A stretch of DNA of 64,000 nt from JAPPHA01 sp964291635 (GTDB lineage Bacteria > Pseudomonadota > Alphaproteobacteria > Rhodobacterales > Rhodobacteraceae). Positions 1 through 7,546 of the stretch are shown here, in pieces. The first letter of the stretch is position 1, and every line of letters begins with the position of its first letter. Position numbers and translations under genes: made by a program. The notes beneath the pieces were generated by a model. It saw only the letters and a program-made list of their open reading frames with translations. It made no database searches and was not told the origin of the DNA. The DNA is taken from the NCBI GenBank assembly GCA_964291635.2, contig OZ219905.1, forward strand, positions 310,001-374,000, read 5' to 3'.

Positions 1-2
1 GC

Positions 3-140
3 GACGAAGATTTTTCCGAGGCAGACGCCGTTTACCCGGAACTGGGCGACCCGCCGGCCGTACACGTGACGCTGGAAGATGTACTGCTGTCGCGACGTGC
101 GATTCCAGGTAGACCTGTCGAGTCGGTGCGAATTCAATGA
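3..140 (+). CDS. 3' end of an unidentified gene (cut by window edge)
   Basis: An open frame runs from the left edge to a TGA at 138-140, giving 45 residues that end in LLSRRAIPGRPVESVRIQ. Its acidic start and arginine-rich end look like real protein rather than noise, and the other two plus frames are less protein-like. It lies upstream of the zinc dehydrogenase in the same direction, so it may be the previous gene of that operon. I do not recognise the family and propose no function. Confidence 0.35.
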   Translation, partial: DEDFSEADAVYPELGDPPAVHVTLEDVLLSRRAIPGRPVESVRIQ

Positions 141-378
141 ATTCCGCGAAAACAACCTGTGCCATCAGCCACGAGGCCGTTGGCCCAGTCGCGGCATCCG
201 CCGGTCACCCGCTGCCGGTCGCGGTCGGAGGCGGTTTCGCCACACCGAGCGTCACTCCAACTCGAGAGCAAAAAGGAGACGTGAATTATGCGAAGTCGAG
301 GTTTCGCCCCAAAAAAGGCAGTGCCGCTCTCGCGCCATGAGCTGGCGTCGGGAACGGGCTGACGGAATCGGAGGCAGA

Positions 379-1506
379 ATGTCATCACAAACAGGCAAGG
401 TTGTGCTCTTCATGGGCGTCGGCTTACCACTGGAGGCAGCAGAGTTCCCATTACCGGAAGAGCTGGAGCCGGGTGCGATTCTTGTCCGCACCAGCATCGC
501 TACCGTGTGCGGCTCGGACATGCACAGCTGGCGCGGGCGCAGGCCTTTTCCGACCCCATCCGTGCTCGGCCATGAAGGGCTCGGCATCATCGAGCGGCTC
601 GGGCGCGGTATCACTGGAGATGCCGCCGGCAACCTGCTGTCCGTTGGAGACCGTATCACCTGGTCCATCATGGCCAACTGCGGCAACTGCTATTACTGCA
701 GGATGACGGACCTGCCGCAGAAGTGCCAGAATCTCTTCAAGTACGGACACGACAAAAGCGACGTGCCCCCGTATTTCCTGGGCACATTTGGCGAGTACGT
801 CTATCTCAAGCCGGGCACCGGTGTGTTCAAGGTCCCGGACGACATGACGGATGAGGAAGCGTCGCCCCTGATGTGCGCGGCAGCGACGGTAACCGGCGGC
901 CTTGACAGAATCGACATGCAAACCGGCGACACCGTTGTCATCCAGGGAGCCGGGATGCTCGGCCTTTACGCCGCCGCATTCGCCAAGGAACAGGGCGCCA
1001 GACAGGTCGTCATGATCGACATCCTGGACAAGCGCCTCGAACTGGCAAGGGAATTCGGCGCCGATGTGTGCATCAACGCCGACGGGTGCACGGATGAGGC
1101 GTTGATTGAAAACGTCCATGACCTCACCCGCGGCATCGGCGCCGACCTCGTGGTCGAGGTCAGCGGCTATGCCAAGGTTGTACCGCTGGGCGCAAAATTG
1201 CTGCGCACCGGCGGCAAGTACCTGATGCAGGGGGCGGTCTATCCGAACGACAGCTTCACCCTTGATTCATGTGACGTGATCATCAAGTGTCTGACCATCA
1301 AGGGGCTTCACAACTATCATTCGAAATACCTCGGACGCGCGATGGACCTGGTTCACAAGAGCCGATCGAGGTACCCCTATGAGAAACTCTCAGGCCCCAG
1401 TTTTCCGCTGACAGCCGAGGGCGTGACATCCGCGCTCGAGGCATTAGAGAACCGTACTGCTATCCGGCCGATAGTAAGACCTCAAGCTGCAAAAGGAGAC
1501 CCCTGA
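379..1506 (+). CDS. Zinc-binding alcohol dehydrogenase, phosphonate-catabolism-associated type
   Basis: A 375-residue medium-chain dehydrogenase that should oxidise an alcohol or reduce an aldehyde with NAD(P) in the cytoplasm. The N-terminal GroES-like domain has the catalytic-zinc residues C44 and H65-E66 (GHE). The structural-zinc cysteines are C101, C104, C107 and C116, with one extra residue before the last. A Rossmann motif (GAGMLGLYAA) follows near residue 190. The frame is open from base 79, but the start at 379 is chosen because GGAGG lies just upstream and homology begins there. The stop overlaps the next ATG by one base, so it is translationally coupled to the phosphonatase-like hydrolase. 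Dehydrogenases of this subgroup are known neighbours of such hydrolases in phosphonate gene clusters. The substrate is unknown. Confidence 0.85.
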   Translation: MSSQTGKVVLFMGVGLPLEAAEFPLPEELEPGAILVRTSIATVCGSDMHSWRGRRPFPTPSVLGHEGLGIIERLGRGITGDAAGNLLSVGDRITWSIMANCGNCYYCRMTDLPQKCQNLFKYGHDKSDVPPYFLGTFGEYVYLKPGTGVFKVPDDMTDEEASPLMCAAATVTGGLDRIDMQTGDTVVIQGAGMLGLYAAAFAKEQGARQVVMIDILDKRLELAREFGADVCINADGCTDEALIENVHDLTRGIGADLVVEVSGYAKVVPLGAKLLRTGGKYLMQGAVYPNDSFTLDSCDVIIKCLTIKGLHNYHSKYLGRAMDLVHKSRSRYPYEKLSGPSFPLTAEGVTSALEALENRTAIRPIVRPQAAKGDP

Positions 1507-2234
1507 TGGGCAAAGTAAGCATGGTGATGTTCGATCTTTCCGGTACGACCGTCCACGACGATACCGGTGTACGGGATTGCCTGTACAAGGCAGCCGTGGA
1601 GTTCAACCTGGACACCACACCCGACGAGATACTGCTCAATATGGGCACCAACAAGATTCATCTCTACCAGTTCCTGATTTCCAGGGCACAGGGCAAGGAC
1701 CTCAAGATAGAGGATTTCGAAAAGACCAAAGATCCCGAAACGCTTGAGGAAGCCACGACGATTTTCGACCGGTACACGGAAATCATGATCAATCACTACC
1801 GCAACGAGGTCAGGGAAGTGCCCGGGGCTGTCGATACGTTCAAGTGGTGTCACGACCACGGAATCCTGGTCGCCACGGACACCGGCTTTCATCGAGACGT
1901 CACGACTGCCATCATGGACGGGCTGGGCTGGGTGAAGGACGGACTCGTTGATGTCGCTGTCGATGTCGAACATGTGCCCGGCGAACGAGGCCGGCCGGCA
2001 CCCTTCATGATCTACTACGCCATGAGCGAACTGGATGTCCAGAATGTGCACGAAGTGATCAAGGTCGGGGACACGCCGGCTGATATGCTGGAAGGCCATA
2101 ACGCAGGCTGCCGCGGCATCATTGGCGTGCTCAGCGGTCCCAGACCCGTCGAGGCTTGGGGACGGTACTGGCATACACACGTAATCCCCAGTGTCGCAGA
2201 GCTGCCGGAGCTCATTGAGAGCGAATTTCTCTGA
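1506..2234 (+). CDS. Phosphonatase-like HAD hydrolase
   Basis: A 242-residue haloacid dehalogenase-superfamily protein, likely splitting a C-P or phosphate-ester bond. The nucleophile is D10 in motif FDLSGTTV. The +2 position, Asp in ordinary HAD phosphatases, is S12; phosphonoacetaldehyde hydrolase (PhnX) has Ala there. In the cap, MGTNK places K50 where PhnX has its Schiff-base lysine (MGLLK). GRPAPFM at 162-168 and GDTPADMLEG at 188-197 also match the phosphonatase branch. It overlaps the upstream dehydrogenase by one base. Family knowledge supports a role in phosphonate breakdown; whether it acts on phosphonoacetaldehyde or another carbonyl phosphonate is not known. No C-P lyase or aminotransferase lies nearby. 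Confidence 0.85.
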   Translation: MGKVSMVMFDLSGTTVHDDTGVRDCLYKAAVEFNLDTTPDEILLNMGTNKIHLYQFLISRAQGKDLKIEDFEKTKDPETLEEATTIFDRYTEIMINHYRNEVREVPGAVDTFKWCHDHGILVATDTGFHRDVTTAIMDGLGWVKDGLVDVAVDVEHVPGERGRPAPFMIYYAMSELDVQNVHEVIKVGDTPADMLEGHNAGCRGIIGVLSGPRPVEAWGRYWHTHVIPSVAELPELIESEFL

Positions 2235-2701
2235 CAGGCCACCGACAGGCGTGCAGCAGATCCTGCCGCATGCCGCCGGCGGCAACGGTGCGGCAGCGTT
2301 CAATCCGGTTGACTGCAATTCCGCGAGGGCCATGACCCGGATCATCAGGGCTTCGCGGCCGAACTCATCGAGGATGTTGACCATACGGTAGGCACATCCA
2401 TCGCAGGTTCGGTCCCGGGCGAAGTCACAGGACCAGACATGTATGGGCCGTTCGCTCCTGGCGAACCTCTCGCCCAACGCCCCGAGCGGCTCCGGAATGC
2501 GGTCGGCCAGTCCGGACCGGCACCATGGGTCGAGGCGAAGGACGCGTGATGGGCGCGCGGAGTTTTCCTGGAAAGGTCGGCAAGCCGGCCGCCAAGCTCG
2601 TGTCATCCACGGTCGTTTCCCGCTTCAGGTTGGGCCACCGTGGAATCCAAGGGGACTCGGTCGCGCTCCCATGGGAGGAATCGACGAGAATAGCGCGACC
2701 G
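2235..2701. other. Gap between two HAD genes, with an IS3 transposase remnant
   Basis: The 467 bases between the convergent HAD hydrolase genes hold only a short minus-strand IS3-type transposase fragment (listed separately). The rest has no credible gene. GCCGCCGGCGGC near 2273 could act as a weak terminator for the upstream operon, but no T-run follows. Confidence 0.6.
2337..2450 (-). pseudogene. IS3-family transposase (OrfB) fragment
   Basis: About 38 codons read RPIHVWSCDF, then DRTCDG, YRMVNILDEF and REALMIRV. This is the conserved start of the IS3-family OrfB catalytic core, whose usual form is PNHVWSYDF...RMLNIIDEFTRECLAIRV, and it contains the first DDE aspartate. Sequence on both sides no longer matches, so the element is an internal remnant with no ends visible. 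It marks past insertion and loss beside the phosphonatase pair. Confidence 0.75.
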
Positions 2702-3496
2702 CTACGATCCTCCGAGACGCAGGTCGGCGAGGCTGTCGACCTCGAAGTCGGCCGCTTTGCCGGGTTCCGAGCGGTTGAGAACCCCGGTCTTGACGAGGAC
2801 TGTCTTGAGGCCGGCATTTCGGCCAGCCGCAACATCGGTCTCGAGCTGGTCACCGATCATGATCGTGCGCTCGGCGTCCGTACCCAGCTTCCAGCGCGCG
2901 ATCTCGACCAGCGTTGGCTCCGGCTTGCCGACAACGACGTGCGGCGTATCGAGACCCGCGGCCGCGGTGACCGCGGCGAGGAGGCTGCCGGCGCCGGGGA
3001 TGAAGCCGCCTGGAACCGGGTACATACGGTCGGGATTGGTGCCGATCAGAAACGCGCCGGAGCGGACTGCGTCGGCCGCTTTCGCCAGCTTGTCGTAGTG
3101 GAAGGCTCGATCCAGGCCGACGACAACAGCGTCCGCCTCACCGGTCGTCACTCTGCAGCCGATCCCACGCAGCGTATCGCGCAGGGCGTCCGACCCCACC
3201 ACGTGCACCGTGGCACCGTTCGGCCAGCGACCGCGCACAAAGTCGGCCGCTGCCTCCCCGCTCGTGACCACATCTTCAGCTGCGGCGGGAATGCCCATGC
3301 GGCCCAGCTTGGCGGCGAAGTCCGCGCTCGTGCCGGTGGAGTTGTTCGTGACATAGGCCACCCGCACACCGTGCTCCATCCAGTCGCAAATTGCGGTGAC
3401 CGCGTCGTCGATCGGCGTGTCCCCGCGATAGACGACGCCGTCCAGGTCGGAGACGACACCGCGAATATCGGGCAAGGTTACAGCTTCGTTGCTCAC
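2702..3496 (-). CDS. HAD-IIA family sugar-phosphatase-like hydrolase (NagD type)
   Basis: A 264-residue cytoplasmic HAD phosphatase of subclass IIA. Motif I is SDLDGVVYRG with nucleophile D17 and acid/base D19; motif II is VTNNST at 49-54. The motif III lysine lies in VVGKPEP, and motif IV is MIGDQLETDVAAG. The large C2 cap between motifs II and III is typical of NagD/pyridoxal-phosphatase-like enzymes. It is complete and ends in a normal C-terminus. Its ATG overlaps the stop of an upstream minus-strand frame (ATGA), which suggests it was the second gene of an operon whose first gene has decayed. Exact substrate unknown; a sugar or glycerol phosphate is plausible. Confidence 0.9.
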   Translation of the reverse strand: MSNEAVTLPDIRGVVSDLDGVVYRGDTPIDDAVTAICDWMEHGVRVAYVTNNSTGTSADFAAKLGRMGIPAAAEDVVTSGEAAADFVRGRWPNGATVHVVGSDALRDTLRGIGCRVTTGEADAVVVGLDRAFHYDKLAKAADAVRSGAFLIGTNPDRMYPVPGGFIPGAGSLLAAVTAAAGLDTPHVVVGKPEPTLVEIARWKLGTDAERTIMIGDQLETDVAAGRNAGLKTVLVKTGVLNRSEPGKAADFEVDSLADLRLGGS

Positions 3497-3888
3497 TGTT
3501 TGTGGGCCTGGAGGATTTCTGCGGCCACATGGGGATTGCTCCAGGCGCCGCGGCCGGCCGCACCCACGAAGACTGCTCCGCGCGATCCGACTTCAATCCG
3601 GTCCGGCAGCAGCACAGTTCCAGTCAGCACATGCCCAAGGAAAAGCCGATTGCGGGATGCCCTTCCCAAAGGCATGATCGAGCAAGCCGCTGAACACGTC
3701 ATGCAAAGGCCGGGCTCGCCAAGCTGAATGCCGCAAGTTTCCGGGCCTTGCGAGGCAAAATGAATTTCAGATTGCACCATGAAATATACGATGTTGATTG
3801 TTTCGAGGCGTCCGTTCGTCTGTAAAGTGCCCCAAGAAGGCGCCCCTGTCGAGTCTCCGGCTCGGCGAATGCACCCATGCAATTCCAA
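3493..3888 (-). pseudogene. Possible remnant of a gene upstream of the HAD-IIA phosphatase
   Basis: An open frame ends with a TGA that overlaps the HAD-IIA start codon by ATGA, the usual sign of an operon partner. Its last 50 or so residues (for example GHVLTGTVLLPDRIEVG and GAVFVGAAGRGAW) look protein-like, but the upstream part is unlike coding sequence and no family is recognised. It may be the 3' end of a gene whose front was lost. The rest of the 3497-3984 gap holds the promoter of the ABC operon. Confidence 0.2.
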
Positions 3889-3916
3889 TTGACAAATGGG
3901 GGCGTGAGTCTATGCT
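3889..3916 (+). promoter_or_regulatory. Sigma-70-type promoter for the oligopeptide-type ABC operon
   Basis: TTGACA at 3889-3894 is followed after 16 bases by TATGCT at 3911-3916, a near-consensus -35/-10 pair. It lies about 70 bases before the ATG of the binding-protein gene at 3985, which also has a strong AAGGAG site at 3971-3976. No operator repeat is obvious. Confidence 0.6.
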
Positions 3917-3984
3917 GAAATCGATATGCAAAGCGAGTTGCGGCCCGAACCGCAACTGATGATGACATTCAAGGAGAGAAAAGC

Positions 3985-5574
3985 ATGTATACTCTATCAC
4001 GACGCCAATTTGTTGCACACGTTTCAGCAGGTGCTACCGTCTTCGGTTTGGCGCATCTGCTGGATCCGACAAAGGCGATTGCAAACACGCAGGATCTGGT
4101 AGAAGAAATGCTTGCGGGGCAGGTGCCCAAGACCGGCGGCAAGTTGGTCTATGGCCAGACCTACCCGAATTGGGCGCTTGGAGTGTCGAATCGTGGCGAG
4201 CACCCGTACTACTGGCTCGACCTGTTGACTCGTTCGGTCTGGAACGCGCTGACGTGGGTCGATGAGGATTTGAACGTTCAGCTTGAACTCGCCAAGTCTC
4301 TCGTGCCGAACGATGCATTGGATGTATGGGAAGCCGAACTGCATGAAGGCGTGATGTTCCACGACGGTACGGAAATGACCGCTGATGACGTCGTCGCTTC
4401 GACTGATATTCACTCGTTGAACATAGGCTTGATAAAAGGTTCTGTGGCGCGAACGGAGAAAACCGGCAAGTATTCTGTCCGCTTCCACCTCAAACAGCCA
4501 AATGCCGAGTTTCCCTACGCACTGGCCGAATATCGCGCCATGATTTTGAAGGCAACTGACGATGTTGAAGAGATGGGGTTCGATGGAATTGGCACGGGGC
4601 CGTTCAAGCTGGTAGAGATCGACAATGCTCGCCAGTTCCGGGCCGTTCGCAATGAGAACTACTGGTTTGGTGAAGGCCCGTATCTGGATGAGCTGCAGGG
4701 AGTCATCACCATTGGAAATGCGGCAATTAATGGCTTCCGAGCCGGGCAATTGAATGCTGTTTGGAACATAGATCCCGGTCAGATCGGGCAGTACGAGGAC
4801 GCGGGCGGCGAGATACATCGCTCGCTCTCGGGCGATCAGTACTGGCTCGTCATGCCGAAAAACCTTGACTTTCCGTGGAACGATCAGCGCGTTCGCCAGG
4901 CAATGTCCTTGGCGATTGACCGTAAGAAGGTCAACACGATTGTATTCAATGATCCCGACGGTTGGACGGGTAATGACTCCCACATGAATGGCGTTAACGC
5001 CGAGTTCGTTCCGAGACCGGTAGAGCGCGATGTGGCGCGAGCAAAGGCTCTGCTTGCCGATGCAGGGTATGGCGAGGGCGTCAAGTTGCCAGCGATCGTC
5101 TTTTGCCCATCCTTCCCCGAAGAGCCCCGTGTTTATCCAATCGTCCAGGAAAGTTTGGCCGAAGCGGGGATCTTAATCGAGTTTCCAGAGCGCCCCTGTG
5201 ATGGTTTTGGCCCTTACACCGCCTCGGTGAACAAGCCGTGGGGACGGCCTCGCCGCAACCTTGTCGGGCCACGCAACCCGTTCATCAATCTCAACCGTGC
5301 CAATATTACGGGGGCCTCATCCGAGAATGGTGCCTGGACCGGTGAAGGTGCGGAAAGATACTCCGAGTTGGTCAATACGGCGGTTGGCCTAAGCGATGCA
5401 GACAAGCGTGCTGAGCTCTATGCAGATGCGCAGCGCATCCTGCAGGAAGAGGTTCCAGGCATCATGCTTGGCGCCCGCCGCAATATGGTCGCCCATGCTG
5501 CCAACGTGAAAAACGCCCGGAGCCACACTCAAAACTGGTCAAGCCGGTTCGAATATACCTGGATTGACAGCTAG
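3985..5574 (+). CDS. ABC transporter substrate-binding protein, family 5 (peptide/nickel/opine type)
   Basis: A 529-residue periplasmic binding protein of the SBP_bac_5 (DppA/OppA) family. The N-terminus carries a twin-arginine motif, SRRQF at residues 5-9, then a hydrophobic stretch, so Tat export is likely. Body motifs such as LAKSLVPN, HEGVMFHDGTEMTADDVV and the GTGPFKL block are typical of the family. It is the first gene of a binding-protein/permease/permease/ATPase operon behind a good promoter. Family members carry di- or oligopeptides, opines, nickel, or sugars such as cellobiose; the ligand cannot be read from sequence. Codon use and AT content look somewhat different from the flanking GC-rich genes, which hints at transfer. 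Confidence 0.92.
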   Translation: MYTLSRRQFVAHVSAGATVFGLAHLLDPTKAIANTQDLVEEMLAGQVPKTGGKLVYGQTYPNWALGVSNRGEHPYYWLDLLTRSVWNALTWVDEDLNVQLELAKSLVPNDALDVWEAELHEGVMFHDGTEMTADDVVASTDIHSLNIGLIKGSVARTEKTGKYSVRFHLKQPNAEFPYALAEYRAMILKATDDVEEMGFDGIGTGPFKLVEIDNARQFRAVRNENYWFGEGPYLDELQGVITIGNAAINGFRAGQLNAVWNIDPGQIGQYEDAGGEIHRSLSGDQYWLVMPKNLDFPWNDQRVRQAMSLAIDRKKVNTIVFNDPDGWTGNDSHMNGVNAEFVPRPVERDVARAKALLADAGYGEGVKLPAIVFCPSFPEEPRVYPIVQESLAEAGILIEFPERPCDGFGPYTASVNKPWGRPRRNLVGPRNPFINLNRANITGASSENGAWTGEGAERYSELVNTAVGLSDADKRAELYADAQRILQEEVPGIMLGARRNMVAHAANVKNARSHTQNWSSRFEYTWIDS

Positions 5575-5585
5575 TAAGGCGATAC

Positions 5586-5625
5586 GTGGTTGGTTGGCTT
5601 GAACCAGATGGTTCAGGCCAACCAC
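5586..5625 (+). terminator. Stem-loop between binding-protein and permease genes
   Basis: A long inverted repeat, GTGGTTGG...TGAACC, loop AGAT, GGTTCA...CCAACCAC, is followed by a T-rich stretch (CTCTTTTGTGTTT). It starts 11 bases after the binding-protein stop. Stem-loops here commonly stabilise or partly terminate the transcript so that more binding protein than membrane protein is made. That role is inferred. Confidence 0.55.
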
Positions 5626-5706
5626 TCTTTTGTGTTTGTGTTCAAAAGTCTCGGGGCTCCCGTGAAATTTCCAGGGTTCTCGTAGGGGAGCTAAGGGGAG
5701 GCCGGG

Positions 5707-6684
5707 ATGCGCCTGATTGTTGTGTTAATATTGCGCCGGCTCGCTTTGTCCGGGTTGATCCTCCTACTAGTTGCAGTGCTTGTGTTTGTGGGCACGGAAA
5801 TTCTGCCCGGCGATGCGCTTGACTCCATGATTCCCGAGGACGAGCTGGTTTTCTATACAGAAGAGGATTTTGCACGGATTCGCGCCGACTTGGGTTTGGA
5901 CCGCCCCGCGCCGGAGCGTTTTGCACAAATGTTTGTCGACCTGGTGACATTTGATTTTGGCGATACGCTAATGACCAAGGAGCCAGTGATCGAATACATC
6001 TGGCACCCAATGATCAACACCGTGATTATGGCATCAATCGCGATCATCATCACGCCGCTCATCGCGATTGCGCTTGGAGTAACGGCCGCGCTCAAACCTG
6101 GTGGACGGCTTGATGGATTTGTTTCAAGCGGCACACTCTTTACGTATTCGATGCCGGATTTTGTCGTCGGCAACGTTTTCATCATGATATTCGCGCTTCA
6201 GCTGGCTTGGGCTCCGGCAGTATTGTTGATAGGCGAAAATGCGCCTGCGAAAACGATTCTGATCTCGTCCTTCCTACCGGTGCTCGCTCTGATTGTATCC
6301 GGCGTCGCCTATCAGTTCAGACTCTTGCGCGCTGGAATGCTCGACGCACTTGAAAGCGAGTTCATCGAACGTGCGCGGCTTTCAGGCATTCCGGAATGGC
6401 GTCTGGTGTTGGTCCACGCGCTGCCGGTTGCCGTCATCCCCATGCTGAACGGTACCGCGCAGTTCGTTGCGGGGATCATCTCCGGCGCTGTCGTGATTGA
6501 GGCAGTGTTCAAGTTCCCGGGTATCGGATTGGAAATGATCCGAGCAATCGCTCAGAGGGAGGTTCCGATTGTGCAGGCTATCGCTTTTCTTGCCGCCTCT
6601 TCCGTGATCCTCAGCAATCTGCTGGCCGATATCGCCGTAATAGCCCTCGACCCCCGAGTGCGGAGGTCAACTCATGGCAAGTGA
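5707..6684 (+). CDS. ABC transporter permease, DppB/OppB type
   Basis: A 325-residue inner-membrane protein with about six membrane segments, the first at residues 10-30. FVGTEILPGDAL early on and an EAA-type loop (ERARLSGIPEWRLVLVHALP) late on, which contacts the ATPase, are family hallmarks. It forms a heterodimeric channel with the next gene, which starts 11 bases before this one ends. The 132-base gap from the binding-protein gene contains the stem-loop. GGGGAGGCCGGG precedes the ATG. Confidence 0.93.
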   Translation: MRLIVVLILRRLALSGLILLLVAVLVFVGTEILPGDALDSMIPEDELVFYTEEDFARIRADLGLDRPAPERFAQMFVDLVTFDFGDTLMTKEPVIEYIWHPMINTVIMASIAIIITPLIAIALGVTAALKPGGRLDGFVSSGTLFTYSMPDFVVGNVFIMIFALQLAWAPAVLLIGENAPAKTILISSFLPVLALIVSGVAYQFRLLRAGMLDALESEFIERARLSGIPEWRLVLVHALPVAVIPMLNGTAQFVAGIISGAVVIEAVFKFPGIGLEMIRAIAQREVPIVQAIAFLAASSVILSNLLADIAVIALDPRVRRSTHGK

Positions 6685-7546
6685 GGCAGTTTCGGTTCCG
6701 GCGGGAATCCCGCCACAAAGATCACCACTGCGTCGAGCGATGCGATCGCCAATTACGGTTATCGGTATCATATTGGTCGCAACGCATCTGTTTCTGGCGC
6801 TCATGGCACCGGTGATTGCGCCCTATTCCGTTTCGGCAATCCTGACCGAGGGCCTGACCGCACCGAACGCCGATCATTGGATGGGAACCGATCAGATTGG
6901 CCGAGACTATCTGTCGCGCATCATGTCGGGCGGGCGCGTGGCGTTACTTGTGGCGATAACCGGCGCATCAGTGGCGGTCGTTGTGGGGACGGTCCTGGGC
7001 CTGATTGCGGGGTATGTTGGTGGCTGGGTCGACGATGCCGTGATGCGGCTGGTCGATGCCTTGATGTCCATTCCCGAACTCCTTCTGATCGCCATACTGG
7101 TTCTGACTTTTGGCAAGGAAATCTGGGCGCTGGCGGTCATCGTGGCCATTGTGTATACGCCGGGTGTCGTGCGCGTCGTTCGTGCCAAGACGATCAGCTT
7201 GGCCGCTTTGGACTTCATACGGGCTGCCGAACTGCGGGGAGAAAAGAATTCGTTCATCCTGTTACGCGAGCTTGCGCCAAACCTGCTGGGCCTCTTGGCG
7301 GTGGAACTGGCGATACGTTCATCGGCCGCCATCCTGAGGATTAGCGCCCTCTCTTTTCTTGGTCTCGGCGTCAGCCAGCCGACTCCGGATTGGGGCTTGA
7401 TGGTGCAGGAAGCGATGTCGGTGGTATTTACTGATCCGTGGTTTCTGGTCTTGCCCGCCATTTCCCTGTCTTCGCTGATCATCGGCATCAACTTCGCCGT
7501 TGACGGCATAGCCCGTGCCTATGGCGTCTCTGCTACAGAGGCGTGA
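6674..7546 (+). CDS. ABC transporter permease, DppC/OppC type
   Basis: A 290-residue inner-membrane permease, partner of the preceding DppB-type protein. It has the DppC hallmark HWMGTDQIGRDYLSRI near residues 56-75, about six membrane segments and a coupling loop (IRAAELRGEKNSFILLRELAPN). It overlaps the previous gene by 11 bases and the next by GTGA, so the three are translationally coupled. Confidence 0.93.
   Translation: MASEAVSVPAGIPPQRSPLRRAMRSPITVIGIILVATHLFLALMAPVIAPYSVSAILTEGLTAPNADHWMGTDQIGRDYLSRIMSGGRVALLVAITGASVAVVVGTVLGLIAGYVGGWVDDAVMRLVDALMSIPELLLIAILVLTFGKEIWALAVIVAIVYTPGVVRVVRAKTISLAALDFIRAAELRGEKNSFILLRELAPNLLGLLAVELAIRSSAAILRISALSFLGLGVSQPTPDWGLMVQEAMSVVFTDPWFLVLPAISLSSLIIGINFAVDGIARAYGVSATEA

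Noticed and set aside
2525..3727. 400-residue plus-strand frame
   Set aside because: It is the antisense of the clear HAD-IIA gene at 2702-3496 and has no recognisable motif.
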